Below, piece by piece: positions 38,257 to 49,715 of a stretch of DNA of 64,000 nucleotides; positions within the stretch are counted from its first letter, which is position 1, and each line of letters begins with the position of its first letter. The notes beneath the pieces are model-generated. The model saw only the letters and a list, made by a program, of their open reading frames with translations. It had not been told where the DNA came from and made no database searches. This DNA comes from Erythrophleum ivorense. Lineage: Eukaryota > Streptophyta > Magnoliopsida > Fabales > Fabaceae. Location of the stretch: contig JAIUCV010001090.1 in assembly GCA_026724425.1 (NCBI GenBank), positions 121,701 to 185,700 on the forward strand. Direction: 5' to 3'. Position numbers and translations under genes: made by a program.

Positions 38257-38768
38257 TTAGGGGAATAGCTTTGGATGCCTCTTTCTCATCTTTTCATCTA
38301 GCTCCTAAGTAGCTTCCCCAAGAGATAGTTCCTTCCAAACCACTTTCACTAACAGAATCATCTCATTCCGTAATTGCTTGAGTTTAACATTTACGACCCA
38401 ATCTAGTGATACTATATAAGATAGATTGTCCTGTAACTACACATTTTCACATTCTATGACATGTGAGGGGTCAGGATGATAGTTTTTAAGCTAAGATACA
38501 TGGAAAACATCGTGTATTTGGCTCAAGTTCAAAGGAAGGGCAAGTTGATAGGCCACAAGTCCAACTTTATTAAGAATTTGGAATGGACCTATGTACTTTG
38601 AACTAAGTTTTCTACTTTTAATGGACCTACGTATCCTTGTGACCTAGAGACACTCTAACAAAGATATGGTCTCCAACCTCAAAGTATAATGGCCTTCTCC
38701 TTTTATCTGCGTAACTTTTTTGTCTACTCTGCGCCATTAAAAGTTTCTTTCTTATGGTCTTTATTTGT
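38257..38768 (-). pseudogene. Ty3/Gypsy integrase C-terminus with chromodomain-like tail, decayed
   Basis: Reading the minus strand from about 38768, conceptual translation gives TIRKKLLMAQSRQKSYADKR and FEVGDHIF, the post-catalytic integrase region of plant chromoviruses. After a stop and frameshift near 38628 the series continues with YIGPFQILNKVGLVAYQLAL, then IHDVFHVS, then NYHPDPSHVIE. The tail has the VKVVWKE...EAT...HPKLF pattern of the chromodomain-type end and stops at TAA (38257-38259). In-frame stops interrupt it, including TAG where this family normally has the tryptophan of EATWE. The product would have joined retroelement cDNA to the host chromosome. Everything upstream (gag, protease, reverse transcriptase, RNase H, integrase core) is deleted. 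Not functional. Confidence 0.85.
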
Positions 38769-38769
38769 C

Positions 38770-39172
38770 TAGCTTTGGAATCATTCAATTTGAATTTAAA
38801 ATCTTCTCGAACGAAGAGGTCAAAGTTTGGGTCAACTAATACTCAAAAACGTACACTGGAGGCTTTTTAACTATCCTAGAGGTTCCTATAGTTTTAGGGC
38901 CTCTGAGAACTCCAGAAAGCTTAAATTTTTCATTTAAAAAGCCTTTTTGTGAGTTTTCCAAAAAATGCTTATATTTATGAAAATGCCATTTTGTTTTTGG
39001 CAATTTTTTTGAACTACCCCAACTTGGGTTTTTGAGCATCTTAGACCCTGTCCTCATTTTTCATTATTTAAAATTTTATTCTAATTTTATTTAGCTTTAA
39101 ATCTGTCATTTCAAGCATCTTGTTTTTCAAACTAACTCATTTCAATGTTTTTACAAAATGCTGGATGTTATA
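38770..39172 (-). mobile_element. 5' LTR remnant of A5 (first about 400 bp)
   Basis: Minus strand begins TATAACATCCAGCAT at 39172 and follows the family A 5' block, including gttgacccaaactttgacc (about 38818-38836), up to attccaaagc, where it joins the pol remnant. The same block occurs intact at 37900-38206 within the 3' LTR, so the element still carries a direct repeat of about 400 bp. Confidence 0.75.
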
Positions 39173-39558
39173 TTTCAAACCTAAGACCCCATGATATATG
39201 AGAAAGTTCCATCCCTTACATCTTTATATCAATCCAAATACTTCTCATTCTTTGAAAGTATGTTTTAATCCATCTATGTATGTCCATATTGTAAATATGG
39301 AACATCCCCAGGTTCATAATAACCCACTTTAAGAGAAATAAAATTTAATAATTCATAATTTAAATTTTTATTGAATTTTTCATTCATAAAATCTCCATTT
39401 TATAATAAAAAAATCACTGAAACATGACCAACAAGTAATCAAACATAGGAAAATTTTATACTAAAATAAAATTATGAATTTATAAATTTTTAGAGCCAAA
39501 AACCAATCCTAAAAGCCCTAGGCACCTGCCCTTGTTCTTTATCTATTTTAGAAATTAA

Positions 39559-39578
39559 AGAGAGAGAGAGAGAGAGAG
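39559..39578 (+). repeat. (AG)n microsatellite
   Basis: Ten AG dinucleotides in AT-rich non-coding DNA. Confidence 0.9.
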
Positions 39579-40162
39579 GACGCACACATGCCACCTTACA
39601 AGCATTTTCTAGCCACAATAGTTGCACCATCCTCTCCCTCTAGCCTTCCTCTTTCCGTTGGTACCAAGGGTAGGTCAATGGTGGTGAGGATGGCTCACAC
39701 ACATTACCCTTGAGACTAGTTGAAGAACTTCATCTTTGACCCCTAATTTTCTATAATTTCAATTTTCCATAATTTTATTTTTCATAAAGTTCAATTAAGA
39801 CAAATTAAGTGTCATTAGAAAACTTGTTTTACAGGCTTTCTATTCATATCAATTTTACAACCTATGGTTCACTGTGTAGAGAATGATAACCCTTAAAAAA
39901 AGGTTGCTTAAACATGTAAAAAAAATACAATTTCCAAAGATCTCTCTAATAGGTTCATGGTTTTTCTCCATATTTCTAGCATAAGTTCTTGTGGCCTAGT
40001 TATAGTCTAAAAATGGTGGCCTAAAATTGTCTCTAATGAGGCCTGCCATTAACCGCCTCCTAAGTATGAAAATAAAACTTGCATATCTCATGTTAATTAA
40101 GCAATAATTACACCAAGAACACATTAATTAACTTGATTTCTTCATAATCAAGCCTTAACGAG

Positions 40163-40174
40163 ACTCTAATACCA
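40163..40174 (-). other. candidate tRNA-Met primer-binding site
   Basis: Minus strand TGGTATTAGAGT, differing by a C-to-T step and the last base from the common plant TGGTATCAGAGC. A better supported site of the same kind is at 55188-55199. Confidence 0.4.
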
Positions 40175-42487
40175 ATAATAGAATTTAAAGGTTTAGATTA
40201 AGTGCATACTTACAACAGATCTTTTTCTCAATGAATTGCCCTACTTGGTTTTGATCTGGGTCATAATTCAAACTTTGATTTGTAGTTCACAATTGACACA
40301 TTGATTTGCCAAAGGAGATTTAATGTTTCCTCAAGAAAATTTATGTGCTTTTTAGAAAGAGAGTTTTGTATTATCTGTGTCAATTTTTCTTTGAAGAGAC
40401 ACACTTTCACAATTAACCCCTAGTTCCTTCTTTCTCAGGTTATTTAAAATTTCTTGCCAAAAAAAAAATTGACCAACTGACTTATTTGAATTTTGATTTT
40501 CAAAAAATTCAAAATTCAAAAAAATAATTAATTCAAAAAATCAGAATTTATTAATTAATTTCTTTCTATACTTTTTATTTGTGGAAGGGTTAGTCCATCA
40601 TATGTAGCCCAAGAATCCAATAGTCTATTATGCTTGTATAATAATTACTTAACAGTTTCTATCTCTTTTATTACTTTTTAAAAGTAGAGGCACAAAAATC
40701 ATTTTCATCTCAAAATCAACTTTTACATCCCATTTTTCATTCCATTCATTTCTATTATGTATTCCAAATAGGCTCTCAGTTGTCAAAATATTTTTTAGAA
40801 TAATATTGTTTAGATATTTGACAAAAGTGCTTCCTTTTAATAGTTTAATCTTAAATCTTTCCCTACATAACAATTAACACAATTCACAACAAACGATTAA
40901 GTCAAAAAATCTCAACTTAAGTATAGGGCAAACCTACTCAAATACAAGCAAAGTAAGCAAAATTCACATATTCAATCTCATTCATATATATCTAAAACAT
41001 AGTTTAAAGCATGAAGCATCATATATGGTAGTCTAAAGAACCTAAGAAGTGGGCATTGAATTGGGTTTTTTAAATAATTCTTGACTTTAAAAAAATTCTT
41101 TTGAGTTAAGGAAACTCAAGTTTTAGCAAAAAATAGGAACCTTAATCTAGGAGGCTTACATTCCTATAATTCCTACTTAAAAGTTGAACATGGGAGCATC
41201 AATCATAAATGGTTTTAAAATGTTGCTTCAAAAAAATTAAAAAATTAAAGTTAAGAGAGAATCACATTAGAAAATTTGTAGTGATTTAGATTAATGTGAT
41301 CCTACATCTACTTCCTAAGCACACAATAAGGAAATTTTTATAACATTAGAAAATTCACAAAAAGTTACAACTAGGTAACCTTCATAACAAGGCTCAATTC
41401 CTACTTTTACAACCTGCACATAAGGCATCCTTAAGGGCTCAACACAAGTGTTTTTATAGCCTATCATACTGAAGTAACCCACACACTTGGGCTCAACTAT
41501 CAAGCTTTTACAATCACAAATTATCACTAAGATTTTAACAAGATTCTTAGAAATTTAGGTAGATAAATTATAGGAAGCAAGTACAAGTGTAAGAATAAGG
41601 CTCACTATGATGTAACCCATTACTTATTAATAAATTATTAAATATTATAGAAAATAAAAGTTTAATAACATGATAATTAAGTAAAGAAATTACACAAATC
41701 CATACTAAAGCATATAAACTTGTGTGATAAACTTTGCATAGATAATTTGTTATAATGTTAGGTTGGTCAAAACATCTTATGGAGTTTCTCACAGTGTCTA
41801 TTTAGTCAAAATGTTATTTAGATCAAGTCCTAGAACTATGTTATATATATATATATCTACATCAAAGGGGGAAGGGTTCCATGACTCCACACTAGCATCC
41901 TATAGTCCTATGTAGCTTCCATCGAGTTCAAGATAGCATGTATACAAAAGGTACATAAAGCTAAATATAAGCCAAAGTTATCCAAAAGGGGTGCTTAATC
42001 CCCATTTATAGACCAAAAAGATTCCTAAACTTGGCAATTCATGATGCAACAAGGTGCTATATAGAAATTACTCTTACTCACAAAATCCTCATCCTTTATA
42101 ACTAAAACATAGATAAAACCAAGTATTAAGCCTACATAAGGCTATAGATTAGGGGCAAATGTCTTATGGCTTCTCCTTGCCACTACAAAAGGATCCTTCA
42201 CCTAAAAAGTTAATCCATAATCAAGGTGAGATATAAAATCTCAATAATGAAAAGGGTAAATTCCAATCACATGATATAGATTAACCAATATAACGTCATA
42301 CACTAAAAGATAACAAAAAAGCAATGCATGTATAATTCTAATGATGGAGTTTGATTACAAATGGTTACTATCTCATACTAGCAATCATATAACATACAAG
42401 TTATTGGCCAATAGCATAAGAAGGGACACAGTCACGACAACGATTGCCTTATAAGCATAATCACGACTTGGATGCATAAATAGGAGC

Positions 42488-45400
42488 TGTAACACCATAC
42501 TTTTAGGACTCAATTCATACAATTCTCATGCCTCATCTTATGTTTATTCTATGGAAACAATATAGTGGCATAGGAAGTTATGAATAAAAGTACATTTCTC
42601 TACTGGTAAAATTTTTCTTTCGGAGTCCCGTAGGCCATATGAAAGCATCTATCACTTTATCATACTTAAACACATGAATATAACTCATTTCCATCATCAA
42701 ATTTGGCCTACAACTCGTAGAAAGCAAAGGAGCATATGAAATCCATGTTTGTATTTTCGGCCAGAATTTCCTCTTTTCTGTCACAAACTTTGGAAATTCA
42801 TAACTAAATCTATAAAAATAGAAAACATGTAATCTCAGTCATTCTGGAGAGCTCAAGACGTCTACTTCATGCTAAAAATATGTAGAAGTCTTAAAATCTC
42901 ATATATAATGCGTTTGACACGCGAGATCATCTACTGGTCGGAGGATTCCTGATACTGTCACAGTTTACTGATATGGACTTCAAAAATGTCTAACTAATTC
43001 CACAAAAATCCAATGCTTGCAAATAATATCACTATGTAAAGATGTGGATGTTAACTAGAGAGGAAAAATATCTCCAGATCAGTGAATCAAGCCAAACTCC
43101 CGGAAATCGATGGAACAGTACCTCGGGTCTGGCAAGAAGTCTGATACTGGGCAGAACCTTTGAAAATGCATATCTTCCTCTCTAGACCTCCAAATGAGGT
43201 GATCTTGGTGGCCACAGAAAGCTTATGACATCTAGTTTATACATATAAAATTTCATAAGCATTGGATACCATTTGGCCATCGGGTGACACAGAATTCAAA
43301 ACTGCCAGTATGAACAGTACCCATACCAGAATCCATGAAAAATCCCAACTTTCAAAATTTCTCAAATATTCTCTAGGTCTCCAAAAATTATGATCTTTAG
43401 CTTCCAAAAAGATCTTAATGAGACCTAATTGCATGCCAAGTTTTAGGGCAAGACTAACTCATTTGGCCAAAAAATGGTATAGGGTTCCATTATGGTCAAT
43501 TTTGGCTCCATATTGGGTACCAAATTTGCCAAATGGATTTCCCTTAGTCTTAGCACCTTTTGGGCAAGTTTAAAAGCATATTTAAGACTTGTGTGAGCTG
43601 CCCAAATGGTCCCAAACCTCATGCATCTCATTTTGGCCATTCAACCCTCACTTATACACATTTGCATCAAACTTCCAATTTGCATAACTTGACATTACAT
43701 ACCCAAATTCATTTCTAAAGTTCATACATCATATCCATACATGTATACATCACATAATATCATATTTACATGTATCTCAAGGGTCATGTGCCATTTACAA
43801 TAATCATATACATCATTGAACATCATTATGGTTCAAAAAGAATACAAACTAGGCCTAGGCTTGTCAATCTCCTTCTTTCATGGTTGTTGGCTCCCTTCAC
43901 CATAGCTACTTGGTCCACCTAGCATCTTAGAGCATTGGAGAGGAGGGGATGAGATTCAAAGAATCCCAATAGCTCACACACCCATTTACATCACATTCAA
44001 GGCATACATATACCAAATGCATAACCATACAAGCATAAAGTGTGCAATAAATTCCATTCCATGCCACATTCACATGTCAAGATTACTTTCATGCTCTAGG
44101 GACTTTTGGTTTAGCCTCACCCCATTTCTAGGACTTTTGGATTTGCCTCACTCTTGATTTAGGGACTTTTGACTTTGTCTCACCCATGCCATGAGACTTT
44201 TGGCATCTCCTCACCTTCATCAAGAGACTTTTGGCATCACCTAACCCTTATGGGCTCTTTCCACAACCATGGTCATTCAAGACAACACATTGGTACCAAT
44301 GCACAACAAGGATCAAGTGGCATATTATCAAGCATCAAGAATGCATGCAAGCACACTAAGACATACATATGCACACAAGAATGCAAAGAGAATGAGGTGG
44401 AGAGCTACCTTTTTATGTATGCAAGCTCACTTTGCAATTTCCTTCCCCTCCTTGGTTTCACAAGAGCACTTAGGTGGAGTAGGGTTCTCTTGGCCTAGAC
44501 ATTACAAACATCACACAATTACACATTTGAAGCAAGCCAAGACATTAAACTAAAGCTTATTACACACTTGGCTCCAAAATAGACATATTGGTTCCATAAA
44601 TGGCCTATTGAAACAACTCATATTATTCAAGTGCTAGGCTCCATTCTCTTGTTCTTTCTAAACTTCTTGGACTCATTTAAGGTCCTTGGAGCCATCACAC
44701 ATTCAATTGCACAATTGGAAAACTAAGTTGCTTCACAAAGCACCATTATGGACACCATTAGGCCATCTCCCAATCTATGGCTCCTAAAATTTTTCCAAGG
44801 CTTCCTCTTATCCTCTTCCATCCTACATGACTCAAAAATAAGCTTGAAACAAATTAAAACTTTCCCTTGGTACTCTTTCTAGCCTAGGTCAACATTATGG
44901 AAGTATTTAGGGTTCAAGGGGTTTCTAATTTTTCCTTGATGGGAGAGTCACTTGGGAGGCTTCCTAGAGGTCTTAGAAGCTCAATCAAATACTCACACAT
45001 GCAAGGAAACTCATATATCAAATCAGTTTTTGCAAAGTGTTCAAGAGCTCTACACTTTTCTAGCTTAGAGTTCATTAGTTTTTCTTGCAATTTCTTTGCT
45101 TTCTTGGATGGGAGGTGCATGTGGAAAGCTCTCTAGGGGTCTTAGGAGCATGTTTAAACATTCAATTAAGTCTAAGAACATTCATATAAAATCAGATTTG
45201 CAAGGGAGCATTTGGATCCCTAATGGTTCTATCTTGTCTCTTAATGCTCCTTTCTTGATTCTATTGGTTCCTTCTTAATCCTTGCTATCTAAAACCTCTA
45301 ATCCCTCCATAAATTGGACAGAAAACAGCCTCTAAGAATTGGGCTCATGGTGCCCAAATTCGTGCAAGAGGAAGGGGGAGGGAGAAACTACCAAAGAATG

Positions 45401-46303
45401 AAAGTTTTACCTTGTTTTCTTGCTTTTCTTTGCTTGCTCTTCCACTTGGTTGGCTTGCTCCCTCAATTTTCGAAGTTTCCCTCTCTGTTCTGCCCCCAAA
45501 ACAGCACCAAACTCTCCATTAAAATCATAGAAATAAAGCTTGAGAGGAGGGGAGCAAGTTTGAAGAAGGAAGGATATGGAATTTCTTAAAGTTTCTTACC
45601 TTTTTCTTGAATTTCTTCCTCCAAAATCTTCCTTCTCTTGTGCGCCTAAGAAGCTGGAGTTCTTCTCTGAAAATGGGCAGAAGCAAGTCGGTTTAATGAA
45701 GGAGAGGAAGAACGTGACTTATAAAAAGAGTTTGGAAGCTTCCTTTAACACTTAAATTCCATTTTTGTCCTTTCATACTTTGCATTTTCGTTTCTTCTTC
45801 GTTTTAGCTCCTTTTTTAGAACCGTCTTTTCCATCATAACAAATAGGTTCCCAATTTAATAAAATGCCTTTGGAATCACTCAAATCGGAGCTAAAACCTT
45901 TCCGAACGAATCGGTCAAAGTTTGGGTCAACCGATGTCGGAAAGAGTACACTGGAGGGGCTTTACCGGTCCCGGGGCTTCCCATGGTTTTTGGGGCCTTT
46001 GAGAACCCTGGGCAACTCAAAATTTCCATTTAAAAAGCCCTCCTATGAGTATTTCAAAAAGTGCCCATATTTACAAAAATGCCACTGGCCTTTCGGCAAA
46101 TTTATCGAATCACTCTGGCCTTGATTTCTGGGCAACTCAAGACTCAAATCCTCATTTTTTATTATTTAAAATTTTATCATAATTTTAGTTGGCCCCAATT
46201 CCTTCTATTTCGAGGACTTCCTTTTTTATTTGGCCCATTTTTTACGTTTACGGAGAAACCGAACATTGCGTTTCTCACTTTTAGGGAGGGACCAGATGTT
46301 ACA
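42488..46303 (-). mobile_element. family A solo LTR (A4), inverted
   Basis: A 3816-bp LTR; on the minus strand TGTAACATCTGGTCC (46303) to ATGGTGTTACA (42488). The TSD is ggagc (42483-42487) and ggaac (46304-46308), one transition apart. TATA-like TATAAG (45719-45728 region, minus strand), inverted minisatellite 44095-44260, inverted hairpin about 43945-43968. Closest in subtype to A1 (shared unbroken phrases in the 5' block at 45830-46130). Confidence 0.85.
44095..44260 (-). repeat. LTR minisatellite, about 5 units (in A4)
   Basis: Inverted array with GGACTTTTGG, GGACTTTTGA or GAGACTTTTGGC followed by a CTCACC-type end, five units, preserved core. Confidence 0.85.
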
Positions 46304-48208
46304 GGAACACAGTCATGGCATATATGCATATGTGGAAGCATGGTTATAGCTCTAAACACAAGGATACGATCCAAGGTAATATACAATTATTAGTAGTCAA
46401 ACCCATCATTAGCATCAAAACACATGTACAAGCAAACATATGACTACAAGTATACATATACATGGAATTAAACCCCCAATTACCTCGGACGAAGTTTAAT
46501 TACTCTCCTAGTTGCTACCAACATGTTCTAAGAGGCAATACAAGCCTAAGATGACCATAAACAACAAACATATAACCATCAATACAAAGGGAATCTTAAT
46601 CCCATCTACTAAGCTTTCCATAAACTGTAAATCTTAACTTACCCAAGTTCCCAATAGTTCAAAAATAGTTATTTGAACTCATTTGACCAAGGCAACAAAA
46701 TGGGTCACTGCTTCCTCTTGAATTTTTGCACATACACATGGCTATGCACAAAAATTAGCCTCGAAGATGGAATTTGAGCAAAACATTATAAATGAAGATG
46801 AAATACTTACTCAATATGTGTACTAGCCTCTAGCTTTGATTTTCTACTAAGAATCCACAAAAATGCCAAATTTTAGCACCTAGGGCTTCATGAATCTTTA
46901 ACAAATCACAAACTAATCAAGCTAAAATGAAAAGGAGAAGCAATAAATCAAGTTTCTTTTCACTCACATGCACTAAAAGTTGCGTTTGCCTAATGGATCG
47001 AAGCTTTAAAGTTGAAGAACTACCATTTTTCCCTCTTTGTTGTGTTTTTGCTCTCCCTATGCATCTCTTGTGTGTTTTAGCATCAAAATGAGGGTACTGT
47101 AATGCTGTGGCCAATATGTCCAATGAAATGGATCATAGATAGTGGATTTAGGTCTGGGTCCAGGCCTACTAACTCTATTTTAACTAGGTCTTCGCTTTTT
47201 CCTCACTTTAGGCCACTTAAACCATGTTTTAATTTTGGTCTTCGGAATTAATGAGCTTTTAATTAATTTCCTTAATGTCACTAATTAACTCCACCTAATT
47301 AATTAAAAACCCATAATTATATATATTTTTTATAATCCTTAAATAAATGATTTTTCTTCAAATTTCCCATTTTCCATATTATTCCATAATAAATCCTTAT
47401 TTTTCAAATAAATCCAATTAAATAATTTCTTGGGATGTTATATTGCCCTAATTATAACACCTCAAAATTAATTAAGAATGATTATGATTAATTAGGAGTA
47501 ATATGGGTTTAATTAGGAAAATTAATTAAGAGATGAGGACATTAAATTGGGCCTTATAATTAATTTAATTATTGATTTAGGTTAAGTGTAGAAGCCTAAT
47601 CTTAGTCTTAGGGAAATCCAATTCCATTTCTTAGAAACCTAATATTTACTTGTACAGTGTAATGTCCATTTTTCGTTAAACGATGAAAATGGACGCATTT
47701 AGAAAGCAAGTCCTCTAAAATGAATTAGTTAAAGTTTTGAAAAATTTAAATAGCATTCTAGACTCCTAAAAATGAGAAATCCAAGCTTAGATGGAAAGAA
47801 AAATGGAGCTAGAATGAAGAAACAAAATTGAACGAAAGATTTACGAAATGTAATGGCATTTTTGTAATTTTGAGTAAATTTTGGAATTCACATAGGAAGA
47901 CTTTTTAAATAAAATTTTTGAGTTCTTTGGGGTTCTCAGGGCCCTGAAAACCATAGGAAGTCCCAAGACAGTTAAAACCCCTTCGGTAGATGTTTTCCAA
48001 CAATGGTAAACCCAAACTTTGATAGATTCGTTCGAGAAGGTTTTAGCTCCAATTTGAGTGATTCCAAAGGCATTTTGCTAAATTGGGAACCTAAATTTTA
48101 TAATAGAAAAGACTATTCTCAAAAAGGGGCTAAAACAAACTGGAAATGAAAATACTAAAATGAAAGAGTAAAATTAGAATTTTTGAAAAGTCTTTCTTGA
48201 ACTCCACC

Positions 48209-48222
48209 TATATATATATATA
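48209..48222 (+). promoter_or_regulatory. LTR promoter TATA box (A10)
   Basis: Run of alternating TA (ctatatatatatatagg) followed by gtgccccacctctcc, at the same LTR position as in A2. The purine-rich leader begins about 70 bp downstream. Confidence 0.55.
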
Positions 48223-48279
48223 GGGTGCCCCACCTCTCCACTCACTTAGCCATATATGTTTCTACCCTAAACTAGAGAA

Positions 48280-48288
48280 AAACCCTAA
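48280..48288 (+). promoter_or_regulatory. telo-box AAACCCTAA (A10)
   Basis: Exact AAACCCTAA about 65 bp after the TATA run and just before the purine-rich leader. Confidence 0.5.
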
Positions 48289-49554
48289 GGAGTGAGGTGC
48301 ACAAGAGGGAGAGGAAGAGAAGGAGAAATCCAAGGCAAAAGGTATGGATTTTTGGTTATTTTTCATACTTTTTCTTTAGCAAACCTCTTCTTCTCCATTT
48401 CCCTTTCTTTCCTATGGTTATATTGAAGTTTATGGATCTATTTTAAGGGAAGAATAGAGGGAAAAATTCAGATTTGAAGAGAGGAGGCCAAGGAAAGGAA
48501 GATTCAAGCAAGAAAACAAGGAAAAATAAGGTAAATCTTCCATCCCATGGTAGCCACTCCTCTTCCCTCTTCTTCCTTGGTTTGTCCAACATGAGAAGCT
48601 ACAAGAAGGCTTGGATTTTGGGTAGAACTAAGGGTGAATCTTAGGAAAAGGACTGTGGAGAATAAGAATATACAAAGGGAATTAACAAACAACCATGAAA
48701 ATTCAAGATAGCAAACTTAGGATTTTTAGTGTTCCTTGAAAAATCTTATTTGATACCTTAATTCCTAGGCCTAAATAAGTGTTTAAATGAGTTCCTAAGA
48801 TCCCTAAGAGGCTCCCGATATGCACCTTCCATTAAGAAAACAAAGCAAAGTCCATAGGTGCCAAAACCAAGCATAGTCTCGGCCTAAAGGGGATGAGGCA
48901 CCTAGGGAGAGTTTTAAAATTTTTCAAGCCCATTTTTGAGTCATATATGATGAGTGAAGATGAGGGGAAGCCTTGGGAAAAATTTAGAAACCATAGAAAG
49001 TGAGTTAGCCTTATATGTTTTATAATATGACCTAAGGAAGTAACATGTAGTTAGGCTTTTTGTTTTAATTGTGTGATGACTCCAAGAGGCTTAAAAGAAG
49101 TCAAGAATCATAAATGAAAGGAAAGAATGGAGCTTAGAACCTACTTGATGGGTGTTACTTCATTAGGTGCATTCTTGGAACCATAAAGGAGTTAATAGAC
49201 TAAGTTAGTGTTTAAGTAAGATGTGTGGCCTTAGAATTAATTCCACAAACCTAATTGGCTTCTATAAATTGTGTTTAGGCCAAGAGAAATCAATTCCACA
49301 CCCTTATGTGTGTGAGGCTGAGGAAGGGAGCATTGGTTCAAGGAGAAAAGTGTGTGGTTACACCAAAGGTAGCTCACTCCTCCTTCTCTCATGCATGAAT
49401 GTATGCTTGACTTATCTTTGAATGTGTGTTTTAAGATATGAAATGTATTCTAGCATGAGCTTTTATTCCATAGTGCCATGATGATGAATTATGTTTTCAA
49501 ATGATATTTATTATATTTGCTTGGGTTTGCTTGAGTATGGAGAAGCCAAGAACT

Positions 49555-49715
49555 TTTAGCCATGGTGAGGATGAGCTAAGAACCCTTAGAAATAGTTAAG
49601 GCAAAGCAAAGTGTCTGCCAAGAGTGAGGTTGAGCCAAAACCTCCTTAAGAAAATGGGTGAGGCAAGTCTAAAATCCATGAGTGAATGGGTGAGGCTAAT
49701 CCACTTACTTAACAA
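49555..49715 (+). repeat. LTR minisatellite, about 5-6 units (in A10)
   Basis: A2-type subtype (ggtgaggatgagctaagaac, gggtgaggcaagtc and others). Same unit order as in A2, with one unit shorter. Confidence 0.75.

Larger units (their letters stand above)
34659..39172 (-). mobile_element. internally deleted Del/Tekay-type chromovirus (A5)
   Basis: Read on the minus strand: a 5' LTR remnant (39172 to about 38770, first about 400 bp of family A), a direct jump into the end of the integrase region (38768-38257), a polypurine tract (38219-38207), and a complete 3548-bp 3' LTR (38206-34659). One deletion from inside the 5' LTR to near the pol end explains this. It is the only A copy here that still shows which element the LTR belongs to. 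Outer flanks are aatca (34654-34658) and tttca (39173-39177), which match at only three of five bases, so the TSD is not secure. Confidence 0.8.
39173..41610 (-). mobile_element. possible Copia-type remnant (inverted), poorly resolved
   Basis: The main clue is TGGTATTAGAGT on the minus strand (40163-40174), which resembles the initiator-Met tRNA binding site used by many plant LTR elements. Sequence to its right (about 40175 to 40880) would be the LTR; that to its left the untranslated start of the internal region. No gag or pol peptide was recognised, and LTR ends and TSD were not found. The remaining 40880-41610 shows nothing identifiable. Treat as tentative. Confidence 0.35.
41611..47442 (-). 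mobile_element. family B LTR (B5), inverted, interrupted by A4
   Basis: Minus strand begins TATAACATCCCAAGAA at 47442 and is collinear with B2 through the leader (46850-47160) and conserved blocks (46304-46520, 41980-42487). It appears to end at GGGTTACA (41611). Own sequence is only about 2.0 kb; the CpG-rich array is not found, so either about 0.8 kb has been lost or the left end lies further left. Flanks tatga (left) and ttgcc (right) do not match. The inverted hairpin module is at 42205-42245. Confidence 0.65.

Noticed and set aside
34654..39177. aatca/tttca as TSD of the A5 chromovirus
   Set aside because: Only three of five bases agree, no better than chance for AT-rich DNA; the TSD is left undetermined.
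44169..44553. Open frames of 94-109 codons in two frames, with a similar one at 11719-12060 on the minus strand
   Set aside because: They read through the minisatellite, whose units of about 30 bp stay in frame and lack stops. The peptide repeats (SHPCHETFGISSP-like) are a by-product of the array.
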